Source: CAIYRG01 sp965247505
GTDB taxonomy: Bacteria; Pseudomonadota; Alphaproteobacteria; Micropepsales; Micropepsaceae
DNA: 64,000 bases
Reading direction: 5' to 3'
Assembly: GCA_965247505.1 (NCBI GenBank)
Contig: OZ252020.1
Location: forward strand, 1,116,001 to 1,180,000
Of this stretch, positions 9,075 through 16,565 are shown in pieces (positions within the stretch are counted from its first letter, which is position 1; every line of letters begins with the position of its first letter). The position numbers and the translations under genes are program-made. Under the pieces are notes generated by a model that saw only the letters and a list, made by a program, of their open reading frames with translations, ran no database searches and was not told the DNA's origin.

Positions 9075-9343
9075 GCGCCAAAGCCAATCAAAGAGGATAG
9101 GAGGATTTAGGTTCCACCAAGCGGTGGAGTGATGTCCCTCGCGGGACGATGGATGAGGTGAGTTCGTATGTCCGCTTGGACCTGCCGTCCGTCCGATGGC
9201 AAGGCCGCCCGAAAGATTGTTCCGCCTCGTCTTCGAACCCCATGATGGAAGGGCCTTAAGTGCCGATTCCGAAGAGAAGCGCGCGCCCGCGAGAGACATA
9301 GAAACCGCAACAGTGGAAAGTCTGAAAGTGCTTGACACCCAAT
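9075..9343 (+). ncRNA. Candidate guide (bridge/seek) RNA region of the IS1111-type element, copy 1
   Basis: Noncoding, conserved in all three copies, and lying between the transposase stop and the right subterminal repeat, where IS1111 elements are known to encode their targeting RNA. Two perfect hairpins are visible: TCCACC-AAGC-GGTGGA (9113-9128) and GTCCC-TCGC-GGGAC (9134-9147). Downstream it contains ATGTCCGCTT (9168-9177), which equals an arm of the chromosomal palindrome the element is inserted in elsewhere. RNA production and exact limits are inferred, not seen. Confidence 0.45.
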
Positions 9344-9365
9344 GGCCGATTAGAGAAGCGGACAT

Positions 9366-9739
9366 AGCATCCCAAACGAATTTCCTGCACCACCGCGATA
9401 GAGAGTAGCGCGCTAACAGTGCACAAAACGACTCTGAGAGAGGCACACAGAGTCATTCGGCGTAGTTGCGTTTGGGTGGCGCTGAAACTACGCTTGTCAG
9501 TGGGCTTCCTGGAGTCAGTTTGAGGCCAATGGCGGCGGCACTACAACACCAAGCGCCCACACAGTGCCCTCGGGTATCGATCTCCTGCCCCGGAAACCAT
9601 CATCGCCTAGCAAGAAAGACCGCCCATGAACTAAGATTCCAACTGGACCAGTCAATGGGGGCTGATCACAACAATAAGTTATGTCATGGAGGCCGTACCC
9701 AAATAGGGTGCCTGGATCACACGATCACCGGCGCAAGTC
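9366..9739. other. 374-bp region without an intact gene
   Basis: No supported reading frame. Bases 9388-9407 are an exact inverted match to 11994-12013. The stretch 9460-9650 has a base pattern reminiscent of decayed IS sequence, with several stops in every frame. I cannot assign it to a family. Confidence 0.35.
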
Positions 9740-10364
9740 TTAATCCGTGGAACTAGTGAACGGACCGACATTTAAAAAAAAGACCTGAACCTTTCTCGGA
9801 TGGTCTTCGTTCCATGTCATTGGATGGCGGGAGTGATAGAGAACTGCCGGGAAGACCACGCACCGATTGGCCGCCATATCGATGGTTTCCCATGGTTCCC
9901 AAAGATCTTCGTCGAGACCGTCTTCGCAGGCCGGATCTCCATCCTTGCCCTCACCGGGAAAGATCCATCCGGTTTTCTTGTGGCGCCAGAACGTCACGCC
10001 ACCGTTATAACGCTCCGGTTCGCCGAGCGAGAGTATGGCGCTAAGATCTGCGGTCCCAATATCGGAGTGAATATAAGTTTGCTGCTGACTTTCCTTTCTG
10101 TAGAGCCGGTAATAATCGCTCTTCCGCGCGACCGGGCCAACATGGCGTTGGAACAGCGGTTCTGCCCAGATTACCTGTGACCATGTCCGGGTAGTGAATG
10201 CCTTCGTGTCGAATCAGACTGGATTCGGCCAGATCCGCCTCGCGGCGAAGCTCCTCGAAATTGGGGCAGAAATCGTCGACAATTTTGATCAAGGCGCGGG
10301 CGGACTCTGCGTCGGTCGGCACAATGGCCTCGATAGCGGGGGCTAGGTTTGACTTGCCGCTCAC
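9740..10364 (-). pseudogene. DUF6445-like Fe(II)/2-oxoglutarate oxygenase, frameshifted
   Basis: The N-terminal part (ALIKIVDDFCPNFEELRREAD, then RHEGIHYPDMVTGNLGR) reads in one frame. The C-terminal part (DYYRLYRKESQQQTYIHSD, RYNGGVTFWRHKKTG, RCVVFPAVLYHSRHPMTW, KVQVFFLN) reads in another. The shift lies near 10,110-10,150. The HSD motif and the later His fit the iron-binding triad of double-stranded beta-helix oxygenases. Proteins of this type often sit near TonB receptors and tryptophan-halogenase-like genes; here only the TonB receptor is found, 7 kb away. A single base error would restore the gene, so a sequencing error is the alternative. The DUF6445 assignment is from memory of the family pattern. 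Confidence 0.6.
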
Positions 10365-10379
10365 GATTGTAGGTTCCCG

Positions 10380-10592
10380 TTAACTCCCAAAAGCCGGGGC
10401 GTCGGCCCAAGGCTGAATAATCTGCGAGTCTCCCCACAACGCGCCCGAGAGTAGCCAATATTTGGCCCCGGTGGAAACAGTCCGCGCATGTACAGGTTTA
10501 TCGTATTCGTCACGCTGAACCCAGCATTCGCTCGAGGTCCGGCGTGCGGGCATCATTCCCATCGACTGCGTCTCATCGGAAGATGCGTTCAT
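10380..10592 (-). CDS. Unidentified short protein, possibly a C-terminal remnant
   Basis: About 70 residues ending LLSGALWGDSQIIQPWADAP-AFGS. The composition looks like real protein, and the frame lies 15 bp upstream of the DUF6445-like gene in the same direction, as an operon partner would. No family is recognised. The upstream extension of the frame does not look coding, so the true 5' end may be lost. The start at 10592 is only the first reasonable ATG. Confidence 0.3.
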   Translation of the reverse strand: MNASSDETQSMGMMPARRTSSECWVQRDEYDKPVHARTVSTGAKYWLLSGALWGDSQIIQPWADAPAFGS

Positions 10593-10739
10593 GGAGCAAT
10601 ATGCCGTTTGGCACATGTATCGAGGTGCATTGCTGCGCGCGAGCGAAAAGACGACGCTAACGCGCACGGATAAGATCATTTTTGAGAAAATGGGAACCGG
10701 GTGTAGTCTCATCAAACACAAGAAGGGGAGGGCTGGCGC

Positions 10740-11261
10740 GTGGAACGATTTATTTCCGATCTCGTGAAGGATTTCGAAAGCGGCAAAATCGATCGCCGCA
10801 AGTTTTGCGAGACAGGGGCACTCGCCGCCGTCGTTTATGCGGCGGGCGAGGGTACGGCCAATGCGGCGCCAGCGGAAGGCTTCCAGGTGATCGCAATCAA
10901 TAATTTATCCTACACATGCCCCGACTATCGCGTCGCGCGCGACTTCTACGCGTCGGTCTTTGGAATGGAAACTGCTCCCGGGAGCGACAATGGCGAACAA
11001 GCAAGACTTATGTTCGGCCCCGAGCCGGGCAGCGGCGGGACGTATCTCGTCACGCGCAACGGCGATATGGCAAGCACATCCCGGGCGTTTGTCGATCATG
11101 TTTGCTACACGATTCCAAATTGGAACGAAGAGAACGTGAATGCGGCTTTGGCCGCGCGCGGGTTCGAAACGAGTGGGCGTCCGGGAAGTTTGCATATCTA
11201 TGATCCCTTCGACGCAGATGTGCAGTTTGCCAACTCGGTCGAAGAAAACGGTTTCAGGTAA
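10740..11261 (+). CDS. VOC-superfamily protein with Tat-like N-terminus (first of a tandem pair)
   Basis: 173 residues from a GTG start after AGAAGGGGAGGG. The N-terminus (FESGKIDRRKFCETGALAAVV) has a twin-arginine pair before a hydrophobic stretch, so export by Tat is plausible. The rest is one glyoxalase/bleomycin-resistance/dioxygenase (VOC) unit of two beta-alpha-beta-beta-beta modules: INNLSYTCPDYRVARDFYASVFGM opens the first (about residues 57-80) and FVDHVCYTIPNWNEE the second (about 117-131). It is shorter at the C-terminus than its neighbour and ends EENGFR. VOC proteins are metal-dependent lyases, isomerases, dioxygenases or binding proteins; no substrate can be inferred. The pair probably forms an operon (19 bp apart). 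Confidence 0.8.
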   Translation: MERFISDLVKDFESGKIDRRKFCETGALAAVVYAAGEGTANAAPAEGFQVIAINNLSYTCPDYRVARDFYASVFGMETAPGSDNGEQARLMFGPEPGSGGTYLVTRNGDMASTSRAFVDHVCYTIPNWNEENVNAALAARGFETSGRPGSLHIYDPFDADVQFANSVEENGFR

Positions 11262-11280
11262 GGGCGGCGGGAGAAGAACG

Positions 11281-11856
11281 ATGGAAAGCTTTGTTGCAAC
11301 CAAGCTCAATGAATTCGAAAAGGGCAAAATTAGCCGCCGCGGGTTGATCGAATCGCTCACCGTGGCTGCGACCACGCTCTATGCGGGCACCGCGAAGTCT
11401 GCAGAGGTGGATCCCGCGCTGAAAGTCGCGTTGGTCAACCACATTTCCTTTGATTGCACGGACTACCAGCAAACGGCCGACTGGTATTCGCGCTTATTCA
11501 ATCTCTCGCAGACCGGGGCGGGCGATCGCGATGTTAACCTTCCACTGGGCCGCGAGGGCGAAAAGCCGCTTGGCGTCACCGCCGACGATGTTCCGCACCC
11601 CTTCCTGATCATGCGTACGCGTGAACAGAATACGCCGGCAGCGAATTCGGGCGAGGTGCGTCGGCAACCACGGGCAATGATCGACCACGTCGCCTACACG
11701 ATTGCCGATTTCGATGCAGCTCGCGTGCGTGCTGAACTGGAACGGCAGGGAATCGCCGATGTGCGGCAAGATAACGAGGGCAGCATCCACTGCACGGACG
11801 TGAACGGATTCAGGGTTCAGATCAGCGGAATAAACATGACGGCGTTCGCGCGTTAG
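11281..11856 (+). CDS. VOC-superfamily protein with Tat-like N-terminus (second of a tandem pair)
   Basis: 191 residues. The ATG at 11281 follows GGCGGGAGAAG; an upstream in-frame ATG lies inside the previous gene and is ignored. The N-terminus (FEKGKISRRGLIESLTVAATT) repeats the layout of the preceding protein, including the RR pair. VOC modules begin at ALVNHISFDCTDYQQTADWY and MIDHVAYTIADFDAARV and end in the typical DVNGFRVQISG strand. The last metal ligand, usually Glu, reads Gln here. The two proteins are clearly paralogues from an old duplication and may work as a heterodimer. Alternative: soluble cytoplasmic proteins whose RR is coincidental. Confidence 0.82.
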   Translation: MESFVATKLNEFEKGKISRRGLIESLTVAATTLYAGTAKSAEVDPALKVALVNHISFDCTDYQQTADWYSRLFNLSQTGAGDRDVNLPLGREGEKPLGVTADDVPHPFLIMRTREQNTPAANSGEVRRQPRAMIDHVAYTIADFDAARVRAELERQGIADVRQDNEGSIHCTDVNGFRVQISGINMTAFAR

Positions 11857-12062
11857 GAGAAGTCTGGGTGGCGTTACGAGACCTCGCTGCTCAAGATCAA
11901 ACCCGCAATACTCCTTACGCCGGCGATAATAACTTTGTTCGGAAATCCCTGCTGACCTGACCGGCTCTTTTGGGACAACCGCAGTGAGACCAATACTCTC
12001 TATCGCGGTGGTGGCGGAAAGGCAGTCAGACGAGCAACGGATAGGTGGAGATAAACGACGAA

Positions 12063-12335
12063 CTAGAGTGTTTGCATGTCGCCTCGCCGCTGAGCCACGA
12101 GATGCTCAGCGTGGGCTTTCCATGAAGCGATACTCTTCTCGTCGGCCCAGTAAGATAATTTGATGCCAAAACCGTTGGGATCACGAACCGTTTCCGCGCC
12201 AAGGCACTCTCGTTGCTTCGGCGCTAGTTCCATCATCCTCTCCGCTGCCGCACTGTAACCTTGCTCGCCGGTGGCTCTCTGCGTTGTAAAGATCACCGCG
12301 TAGTATGGCGGCGCTGGAGTATTCGCGAAGCCCAA
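12063..12335 (-). CDS. Antibiotic-biosynthesis-monooxygenase (ABM) domain protein, short at C-terminus
   Basis: 90 residues, one ferredoxin-like ABM unit: YYAVIFTTQR as strand 1, ERMMELAPKQRECLGAE, then the KLSYWADEKSIASWKAHAEH signature. Family members are about 100-110 residues and end in a basic-aromatic strand (-WYE-Y-LRV-). Here the sequence leaves the family pattern at RRGDMQTL and stops, so the last strand is probably lost by frameshift. Such proteins act as small monooxygenases or haem-degrading enzymes, usually as dimers. It stands alone between the VOC genes and the methyltransferase. Confidence 0.6.
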   Translation of the reverse strand: MGFANTPAPPYYAVIFTTQRATGEQGYSAAAERMMELAPKQRECLGAETVRDPNGFGIKLSYWADEKSIASWKAHAEHLVAQRRGDMQTL

Positions 12336-12407
12336 TTTATTTACCCTCCCCTCACAAGAGCGGGCTTAGTATCGCATGGCTTGGTTGTTGTTGGGAGGGC
12401 AGACGCA

Positions 12408-13217
12408 TCACTCATCGCCTCGGAGAGCATGAATAAGAACATTTTCGTCCTGCCATTCGACGGCATCGGAAAATCGACTTTGCACCTTCCTGCGGAACTC
12501 CGCCAACGCCTTCTCGAACACTTCCGGATCGTAGAGCGAAAAGGTGGAATAGTGTCGTCCGCGGGCTTGCTCGACCAACCGTTCCAGTGCCGATCGCCGC
12601 TGATAGCGCAAGCGGGTGGCGCCGACGAATCGCAGCCCCGCCGTGTCTTCGATCGCCTGTTGGATCTCGCTCAACGCGAAGAGTCGTGTCTCGGTCTCGG
12701 TGAAGCCGGGGAAATAACGGCCCCAGATACTGCGCGCGTTCTGCTCGGGCAGCCGGGTATAGACGAACAAATGTCCGTGCGCCGCCAGAGCGTCGCTCAT
12801 TTTCTTGAGAAAACGGCGCAAATCGAAATGGTGCACGGCGTTGAACGAGGTCACGAAATCATAGGCGCCAGCCTCCAGTTCGAGGGCCTCGGCGGTCGCC
12901 TGCCGCGTCGCGAATGCCTCGATCCGGTTGGCGGCGAGCAGATCATGGGTCTTTTCCAGCATGGCTTGGTTTGCGTCGACGCAAGTGAGGTACAACCCCG
13001 GAATGGTCTTGAACATCAGCAGGTCGTAGCGGCCGGCGCCGCAGCCAATGTCGACGCCTTTCGGTTGGGGCAGGTCTTCCAGTTCCCTAGCGATTAGATC
13101 AATCGGCTCGCGATCGGTGGTGCGAACGTCGCGATAGACCGAGGAGACCTCGGTGAAATGGCGGTCCATGTCGGACAGCGCAGCCATCGCTGCGCCGGGA
13201 GCGGCGCTTTTATTCAC
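12408..13217 (-). CDS. Class I SAM-dependent methyltransferase
   Basis: 269 residues. The Rossmann methyltransferase motifs are plain: motif I VDIGCGAGRYDLL, motif II acidic end LTCVDANQAML, motif IV FVTSFNAVHHFD, then HLFVYTRLPEQNAR. The start overlaps the stop of the inositol-phosphate synthase gene by four bases (ATGA), so the two are translationally coupled. This suggests the methyl acceptor is made from, or with, the product of that enzyme, for example an inositol derivative or inositol lipid, but nothing in the sequence names it. Family relatives act on small molecules and quinones as well as tRNA. Confidence 0.85.
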   Translation of the reverse strand: MNKSAAPGAAMAALSDMDRHFTEVSSVYRDVRTTDREPIDLIARELEDLPQPKGVDIGCGAGRYDLLMFKTIPGLYLTCVDANQAMLEKTHDLLAANRIEAFATRQATAEALELEAGAYDFVTSFNAVHHFDLRRFLKKMSDALAAHGHLFVYTRLPEQNARSIWGRYFPGFTETETRLFALSEIQQAIEDTAGLRFVGATRLRYQRRSALERLVEQARGRHYSTFSLYDPEVFEKALAEFRRKVQSRFSDAVEWQDENVLIHALRGDE

Positions 13218-14320
13218 GGGCTGCCGGCGCCTTCCTCACGGCCTTGAATAAAGGCATCAGTCAATTCACAGGCCACCGAATCGCGCATCTGCTTGGGTGG
13301 ACTCTTCATGTAGTAGGCGGAGGCCGACTCCAAAGGACCACCAATGCCGCGCTCCAATCCCAGCTTGGCACAACGGATGGCATCGATAACCACGCCCGCG
13401 CTGTTGGGGGAATCCTGCACCGACATCCTGAGTTCGAGTTCCAATGGCACGTCCCCAAAACCGCGGCCTTCCATCCGGATGAAGGCGACTTTGTTATCAT
13501 TCTGCCACGGCACATAATCGGATGGTCCGATATGGATGTTCTTGGAATCCAGCCGTTCGTCCAGCTGCGACTGCACAGATTCCGTCTTGGAAATCTTCTT
13601 GGACTTCAAGCGGTCAAGGGCCTTCATGTTGAGAAAGTCGGTGTTGCCTCCTGTGTTCAGCTGGTAGGTCCGATCCAGCTGCACACCCCTGTCCCCAAAT
13701 AGGCGCGTGAGGGCCCGGTGCACGATGGTAGCGCCAACCTGGCTCTTGATGTCGTCTCCGATGATGGGCAGGCTGGCATCGCTGAACTTTTTTGCCCAAT
13801 CAGCATTGGAAGCGATAAATACTGGAACACAGTTGACCATGGCTACTCCGGTTGTCAGGCAAGCCTGGGCATAGTGCCGAACCGCCTCCTCCGAGCCGAC
13901 CGGCATGTAACAGACCAGAACTTCGGCCTTGGCATGTTTGAGGGTTTGGACTACATCGACCGCCTCCTCGGTAGAGGGGCGGAAGGCCTCGTCATCGGGA
14001 TAGTCCGCCATGTGAGGCGCCACACCGTCGAGAACCGGCCCCATCCGCACCACGATGTCGGATACCGGTAGGGCGCTCTGGAAAACTTTTGCGCAGTTGG
14101 GTTTGGCGAAAATCGCTTCTTCCACCCGCTTGCCCACCTTGCGCCGATCAATATCAAAGGCGGTCACGATCTCGATGTCGCTCGGCCCCCAGTCACCGAT
14201 CATGGGGTGCATGAGGCCAGCAATCGCTGCCTCACTCCGTCCCTTATAGTAATTCAGCCCCTGGACGAGGGAACTCGCGCAGTTGCCAACACCGGCGATG
14301 GCCACTCTGATTTTTTTCAT
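13214..14320 (-). CDS. ino1: Inositol-3-phosphate synthase (myo-inositol-1-phosphate synthase)
   Basis: 368 residues, the short prokaryotic form. It converts D-glucose 6-phosphate to 1D-myo-inositol 3-phosphate using bound NAD. The N-terminal Rossmann motif is VAIAGVGNCASSLVQGLNYY. Conserved catalytic-domain stretches include VNCVPVFIASN, the lysine motif GDDIKSQVGATIVHR, the NTGGNTDFLNM loop and SKTESVQ, then GPSDYVPWQNDNKVAFIRMEG. All look intact. It is the first gene of a two-gene operon with the methyltransferase. Inositol synthesis is uncommon in proteobacteria and commoner in actinobacteria and archaea, whose enzymes this resembles in length. Acquisition by transfer is likely given the IS-rich setting. 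Confidence 0.93.
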   Translation of the reverse strand: MKKIRVAIAGVGNCASSLVQGLNYYKGRSEAAIAGLMHPMIGDWGPSDIEIVTAFDIDRRKVGKRVEEAIFAKPNCAKVFQSALPVSDIVVRMGPVLDGVAPHMADYPDDEAFRPSTEEAVDVVQTLKHAKAEVLVCYMPVGSEEAVRHYAQACLTTGVAMVNCVPVFIASNADWAKKFSDASLPIIGDDIKSQVGATIVHRALTRLFGDRGVQLDRTYQLNTGGNTDFLNMKALDRLKSKKISKTESVQSQLDERLDSKNIHIGPSDYVPWQNDNKVAFIRMEGRGFGDVPLELELRMSVQDSPNSAGVVIDAIRCAKLGLERGIGGPLESASAYYMKSPPKQMRDSVACELTDAFIQGREEGAGSP

Positions 14321-14644
14321 TCAAACTCCCTTCAAAGTGTCGTCCCCGACCGTGATCGGCTTACGTATCGGCGATCCAACGTCAATGCGGATACGCATCG
14401 ACACGCCAATGCCAAAAGCTGCACAGCTAATAAACTGCAAAGAAATAGGCCAGAAACCGGCCTGATGGCTTTTTGTGCCAGCGGGATAGAGAGACTAGTA
14501 CATCGGCGCAGTCTCGTCCAACCGCCGCGAGTATGAGATCCGGTCAAGTCAGCTGGCCCCACCAGCTATCTGGCATATGATCTAGATTAGTGCGTCCAGA
14601 CGGGTCGCGGGGCGATGCCGAGTGCCTCAAAAGGAGAGTGATTC
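14321..14644. other. 324-bp divergent intergenic region
   Basis: It lies between ino1 (leftward) and the cytochrome c pseudogene (rightward), so promoters for both should be here. The only structure noted is a short inverted repeat, AGGCC-AGAAACC-GGCCT, near 14,450 followed by GATGGCTTTTT. No promoter boxes are convincing. A ribosome site AAAGGAG precedes the ATG at 14645. Confidence 0.4.
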
Positions 14645-14950
14645 ATGAAACTCGCGCTGCTCTTCGGATTGGTCGTCGTATTGGCCGCAGCTAGTCCTGC
14701 ACTAGCTCAGACAAGGGCCGAAGCCGGCCTCCGTATCGCGCAGCAATGGTGCGCTACCTGTCATCAGGTGGAACCCGGTGGACAGGCTACTGATGTCGCG
14801 CCGCCATGGCGCTCGCTCGCCAACGACAGAGCCGGAAATTTCGGCTAGGTGCGGGCACGGCTATAAAACCCGCCTTACTCGATGACGGGCATCAACTTGT
14901 CGAATACACAGATCGACGACATCGTCGCTTATTTCGAGACTCTGCGGGAC
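14645..14950 (+). pseudogene. Class I cytochrome c, nonsense-mutated and cut by IS3
   Basis: A signal peptide (KLALLFGLVVVLAAASPALAQ) leads into a haem-binding CATCH motif (QQWCATCHQVEPGG) and VAPPWRSLAND. The frame then holds two in-frame stops, TAG at 14846-14848 and TAA at 14864-14866. After them the fold still reads on: NPPYSMTGINLSNTQIDDIV and AYFETLRD, including the Met that would be the distal haem ligand. IS3 copy 2 begins right after LRD, and no continuation is recognisable on its far side. It was a small periplasmic electron carrier and is now dead. The two stops could predate or follow the IS insertion. Confidence 0.85.
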
Positions 14951-14979
14951 TGGACCCATCCAGGAAAAGTGGAGGCGCC

Positions 14980-15852
14980 CTACACCGTTTGCATTGCTTC
15001 TGCCTCGAATTTGACGGGGCTTGTGAAGTCCCGCGTCGAGTGCCGACGGACTGGATTATAGAACCCGTCGATGTATCCGGCTATGGCAGTTTCAGCTTGG
15101 CTTCTTGACATGAACACAGTCCTCCAGATCAGTTCTGACTTGATGGTTTTGAAGAAGGTCTCGACGACGGCGTTATCATAGCAATTTCCCTTACCGCTCA
15201 TTGAGGCGAGGAAACCGAGTTCACCGAGGCGCGCCTGGTATGCGTCTGAGCAGTACTGGCTTCCCCGATCGCTATGGTGGATCACACCGGCGCCAGGTTG
15301 GCGCAGCCCGATAGCACGGTTAAGTGCCCTGAGCGGCAGGTCGCTGGTCATGCGAGCGCCCACGGCCCAGCCGATGACGCGCCGGGAGTAGAGGTCGAGC
15401 ATGACGGCCAGGTACAGCCAGCCCTGTGCCGTCCAGATATAGCTGATGTCGGCAGCCCATTTCTCGTTGGGTGCCTCGGCGGAGAAGTTCTGGTCGAGAA
15501 GGTTCGATGCGACGGCCTTGTTGTGCTGGCTGTCCGTCGTCTTTTTGAACTTCTGTTTCCGTTTTGGAGACAACCCATTTCCCCGCATCAGCCGAGCCAC
15601 CCTATGGCGTCCAACCTCGATCCCATTCTCGGCAAGCTCGTGATGGACCCGCTCTGCACCGTAGCTCTCGCGGCTGCGCCGAAAGGCTGCCCGGACATGG
15701 GCGAGTAGAACCATGTCATCGAGCTGTCGCTGGCTTGGGCCGCGATTGCGCCAAGCGTAGAAGCCTGAGACGCTGACCTGCAGCAGTCTGCACAGGCGGA
15801 ATATCGGCATCGCCAACCCGGCCCTCTCCGCGTCGATGAACCGGAACCTCAT
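14980..15852 (-). CDS. IS3-family transposase OrfB, copy 2
   Basis: 290 residues, complete. An HTH_21 region (QLDDMVLLAHVRAAFRRSRESYG) precedes the integrase core with Asp in WAADISYIW, Asp in HHSDRGSQY and Glu in VVETFFKTIKSEL, then the C-terminal NPVRRHSTRDFTSP. It can be made alone from the ATGA overlap with orfA or as an OrfAB fusion by -1 frameshifting at the seven-T run (15882-15888 on this strand). Together with copy 3 it is a possible source of active transposase. Confidence 0.93.
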   Translation of the reverse strand: MRFRFIDAERAGLAMPIFRLCRLLQVSVSGFYAWRNRGPSQRQLDDMVLLAHVRAAFRRSRESYGAERVHHELAENGIEVGRHRVARLMRGNGLSPKRKQKFKKTTDSQHNKAVASNLLDQNFSAEAPNEKWAADISYIWTAQGWLYLAVMLDLYSRRVIGWAVGARMTSDLPLRALNRAIGLRQPGAGVIHHSDRGSQYCSDAYQARLGELGFLASMSGKGNCYDNAVVETFFKTIKSELIWRTVFMSRSQAETAIAGYIDGFYNPVRRHSTRDFTSPVKFEAEAMQTV

Positions 15853-16145
15853 CGACTTTCCCTGGCGAAGAAGGCCAGCGCTTTTTTTAGGAGATCACGT
15901 TCCTGACGGGCCAGATCACGCTCTCGGCGTAGGCGGGTAATCTCCTTCGCTGCATCCTCATGCGGACCGGAAAGCAAATCCTCCTCACGCAATTCTGCGA
16001 CCCAGCGGCCGAGCGCGCTGACGCTGATCCCAAGATCTCCTGCTATCTGCCGCTGCCTGCACCCGCTCGTCTGTAAAAGACGGACGGCTTCTTCCTTGAA
16101 GGCCCGATCAAACCGCCGGCCCTTGTTCCCATTCTGCTTCGACAT
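15849..16145 (-). CDS. IS3-family transposase OrfA, copy 2
   Basis: 98 residues, differing from copies 1 and 3 by Cys for Arg (SGCRQRQIAG) at the start of the helix-turn-helix. The AGGAGG ribosome site and ATG are as in the other copies. It carries the A7 slippery run and downstream hairpin near its end. Confidence 0.9.
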   Translation of the reverse strand: MSKQNGNKGRRFDRAFKEEAVRLLQTSGCRQRQIAGDLGISVSALGRWVAELREEDLLSGPHEDAAKEITRLRRERDLARQERDLLKKALAFFARESR

Positions 16146-16296
16146 TTGCACCTCCTGCGATCAAAATCCTATCGCAGGACGTCTCCACTTTCGTCAGCAG
16201 GGTCCAAATTGAGTACGGACTGAATTGATGCAACGCTAATTGGTTATGGCAGTATCGTCCAGTTGGCTTGGATCATGTCCGATTCTCTAATCGGCC

Positions 16297-16565
16297 ATTG
16301 GGTGTCAAGCACTTTCAGACTTTCCACTGTTGCGGTTTCTATGTCTCTCGCGGGCTCGCGCTTCTCTTCGGAATCGGCACTTAAGGCCCTTCCATCATAG
16401 GGTTCGAAGACGAGGCGGAACAATCTTTCGGGCGGCCTTGCCATCGGACGGACGGCAGGTCCAAGCGGACATACGAACTCACCTCATCCATCGTCCCGCG
16501 AGGGACATCACTCCACCGCTTGGTGGAACCTAAATCCTCCTATCCTCTTTGATTGGCTTTGGCGC
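16297..16565 (-). ncRNA. Candidate guide RNA region of the IS1111-type element, copy 2
   Basis: Same noncoding segment as in copy 1, with both hairpins and the ATGTCCGCTT string conserved. Transcription is inferred from the known biology of IS1111 elements. Confidence 0.45.

Larger units (their letters stand above)
7922..9365 (+). mobile_element. IS110-superfamily element, IS1111 type, copy 1
   Basis: Bounds come from where the three copies stop matching: from GAAAGATGGGGTAATCGG to GCGGACAT. They are uncertain by several bases because IS110-type elements share core bases with their targets. The near-terminal inverted pair TAATCGGC(C/T) (7933-7941) and GGCCGATTA (9344-9352), set 11-13 bp inside the ends, is the hallmark of the IS1111 subgroup. 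No target duplication is expected. The right flank begins like the dispersed palindrome, but the left flank does not clearly match it. Confidence 0.85.
14951..16206 (-). mobile_element. IS3-family insertion sequence, copy 2 (1,256 bp)
   Basis: It has the same TGGACCC termini and exactly the same length as the other copies, in reverse orientation. Both genes are open. Unlike copies 1 and 3, its flanks do not match as a duplication (GAC on the left, AAT on the right). This suggests that DNA on one side was deleted or exchanged after insertion. Confidence 0.93.

Noticed and set aside
8580..9446. 288-residue minus-strand frame across the IS1111-type transposase and its tail
   Set aside because: Shadow of the transposase gene. 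It also crosses the element's end into unrelated flank, and its composition (Arg, His, Ser-rich) is not protein-like.
9460..9740. Reading frames in the gap after IS1111-type copy 1 as a small gene
   Set aside because: Stops in all frames break every candidate, and the text resembles decayed IS sequence. No product could be defended.
9740..10592. Toxin-antitoxin pair on the minus strand
   Set aside because: The downstream frame is the C-terminal half of a frameshifted oxygenase, and the upstream one has no toxin or antitoxin features.
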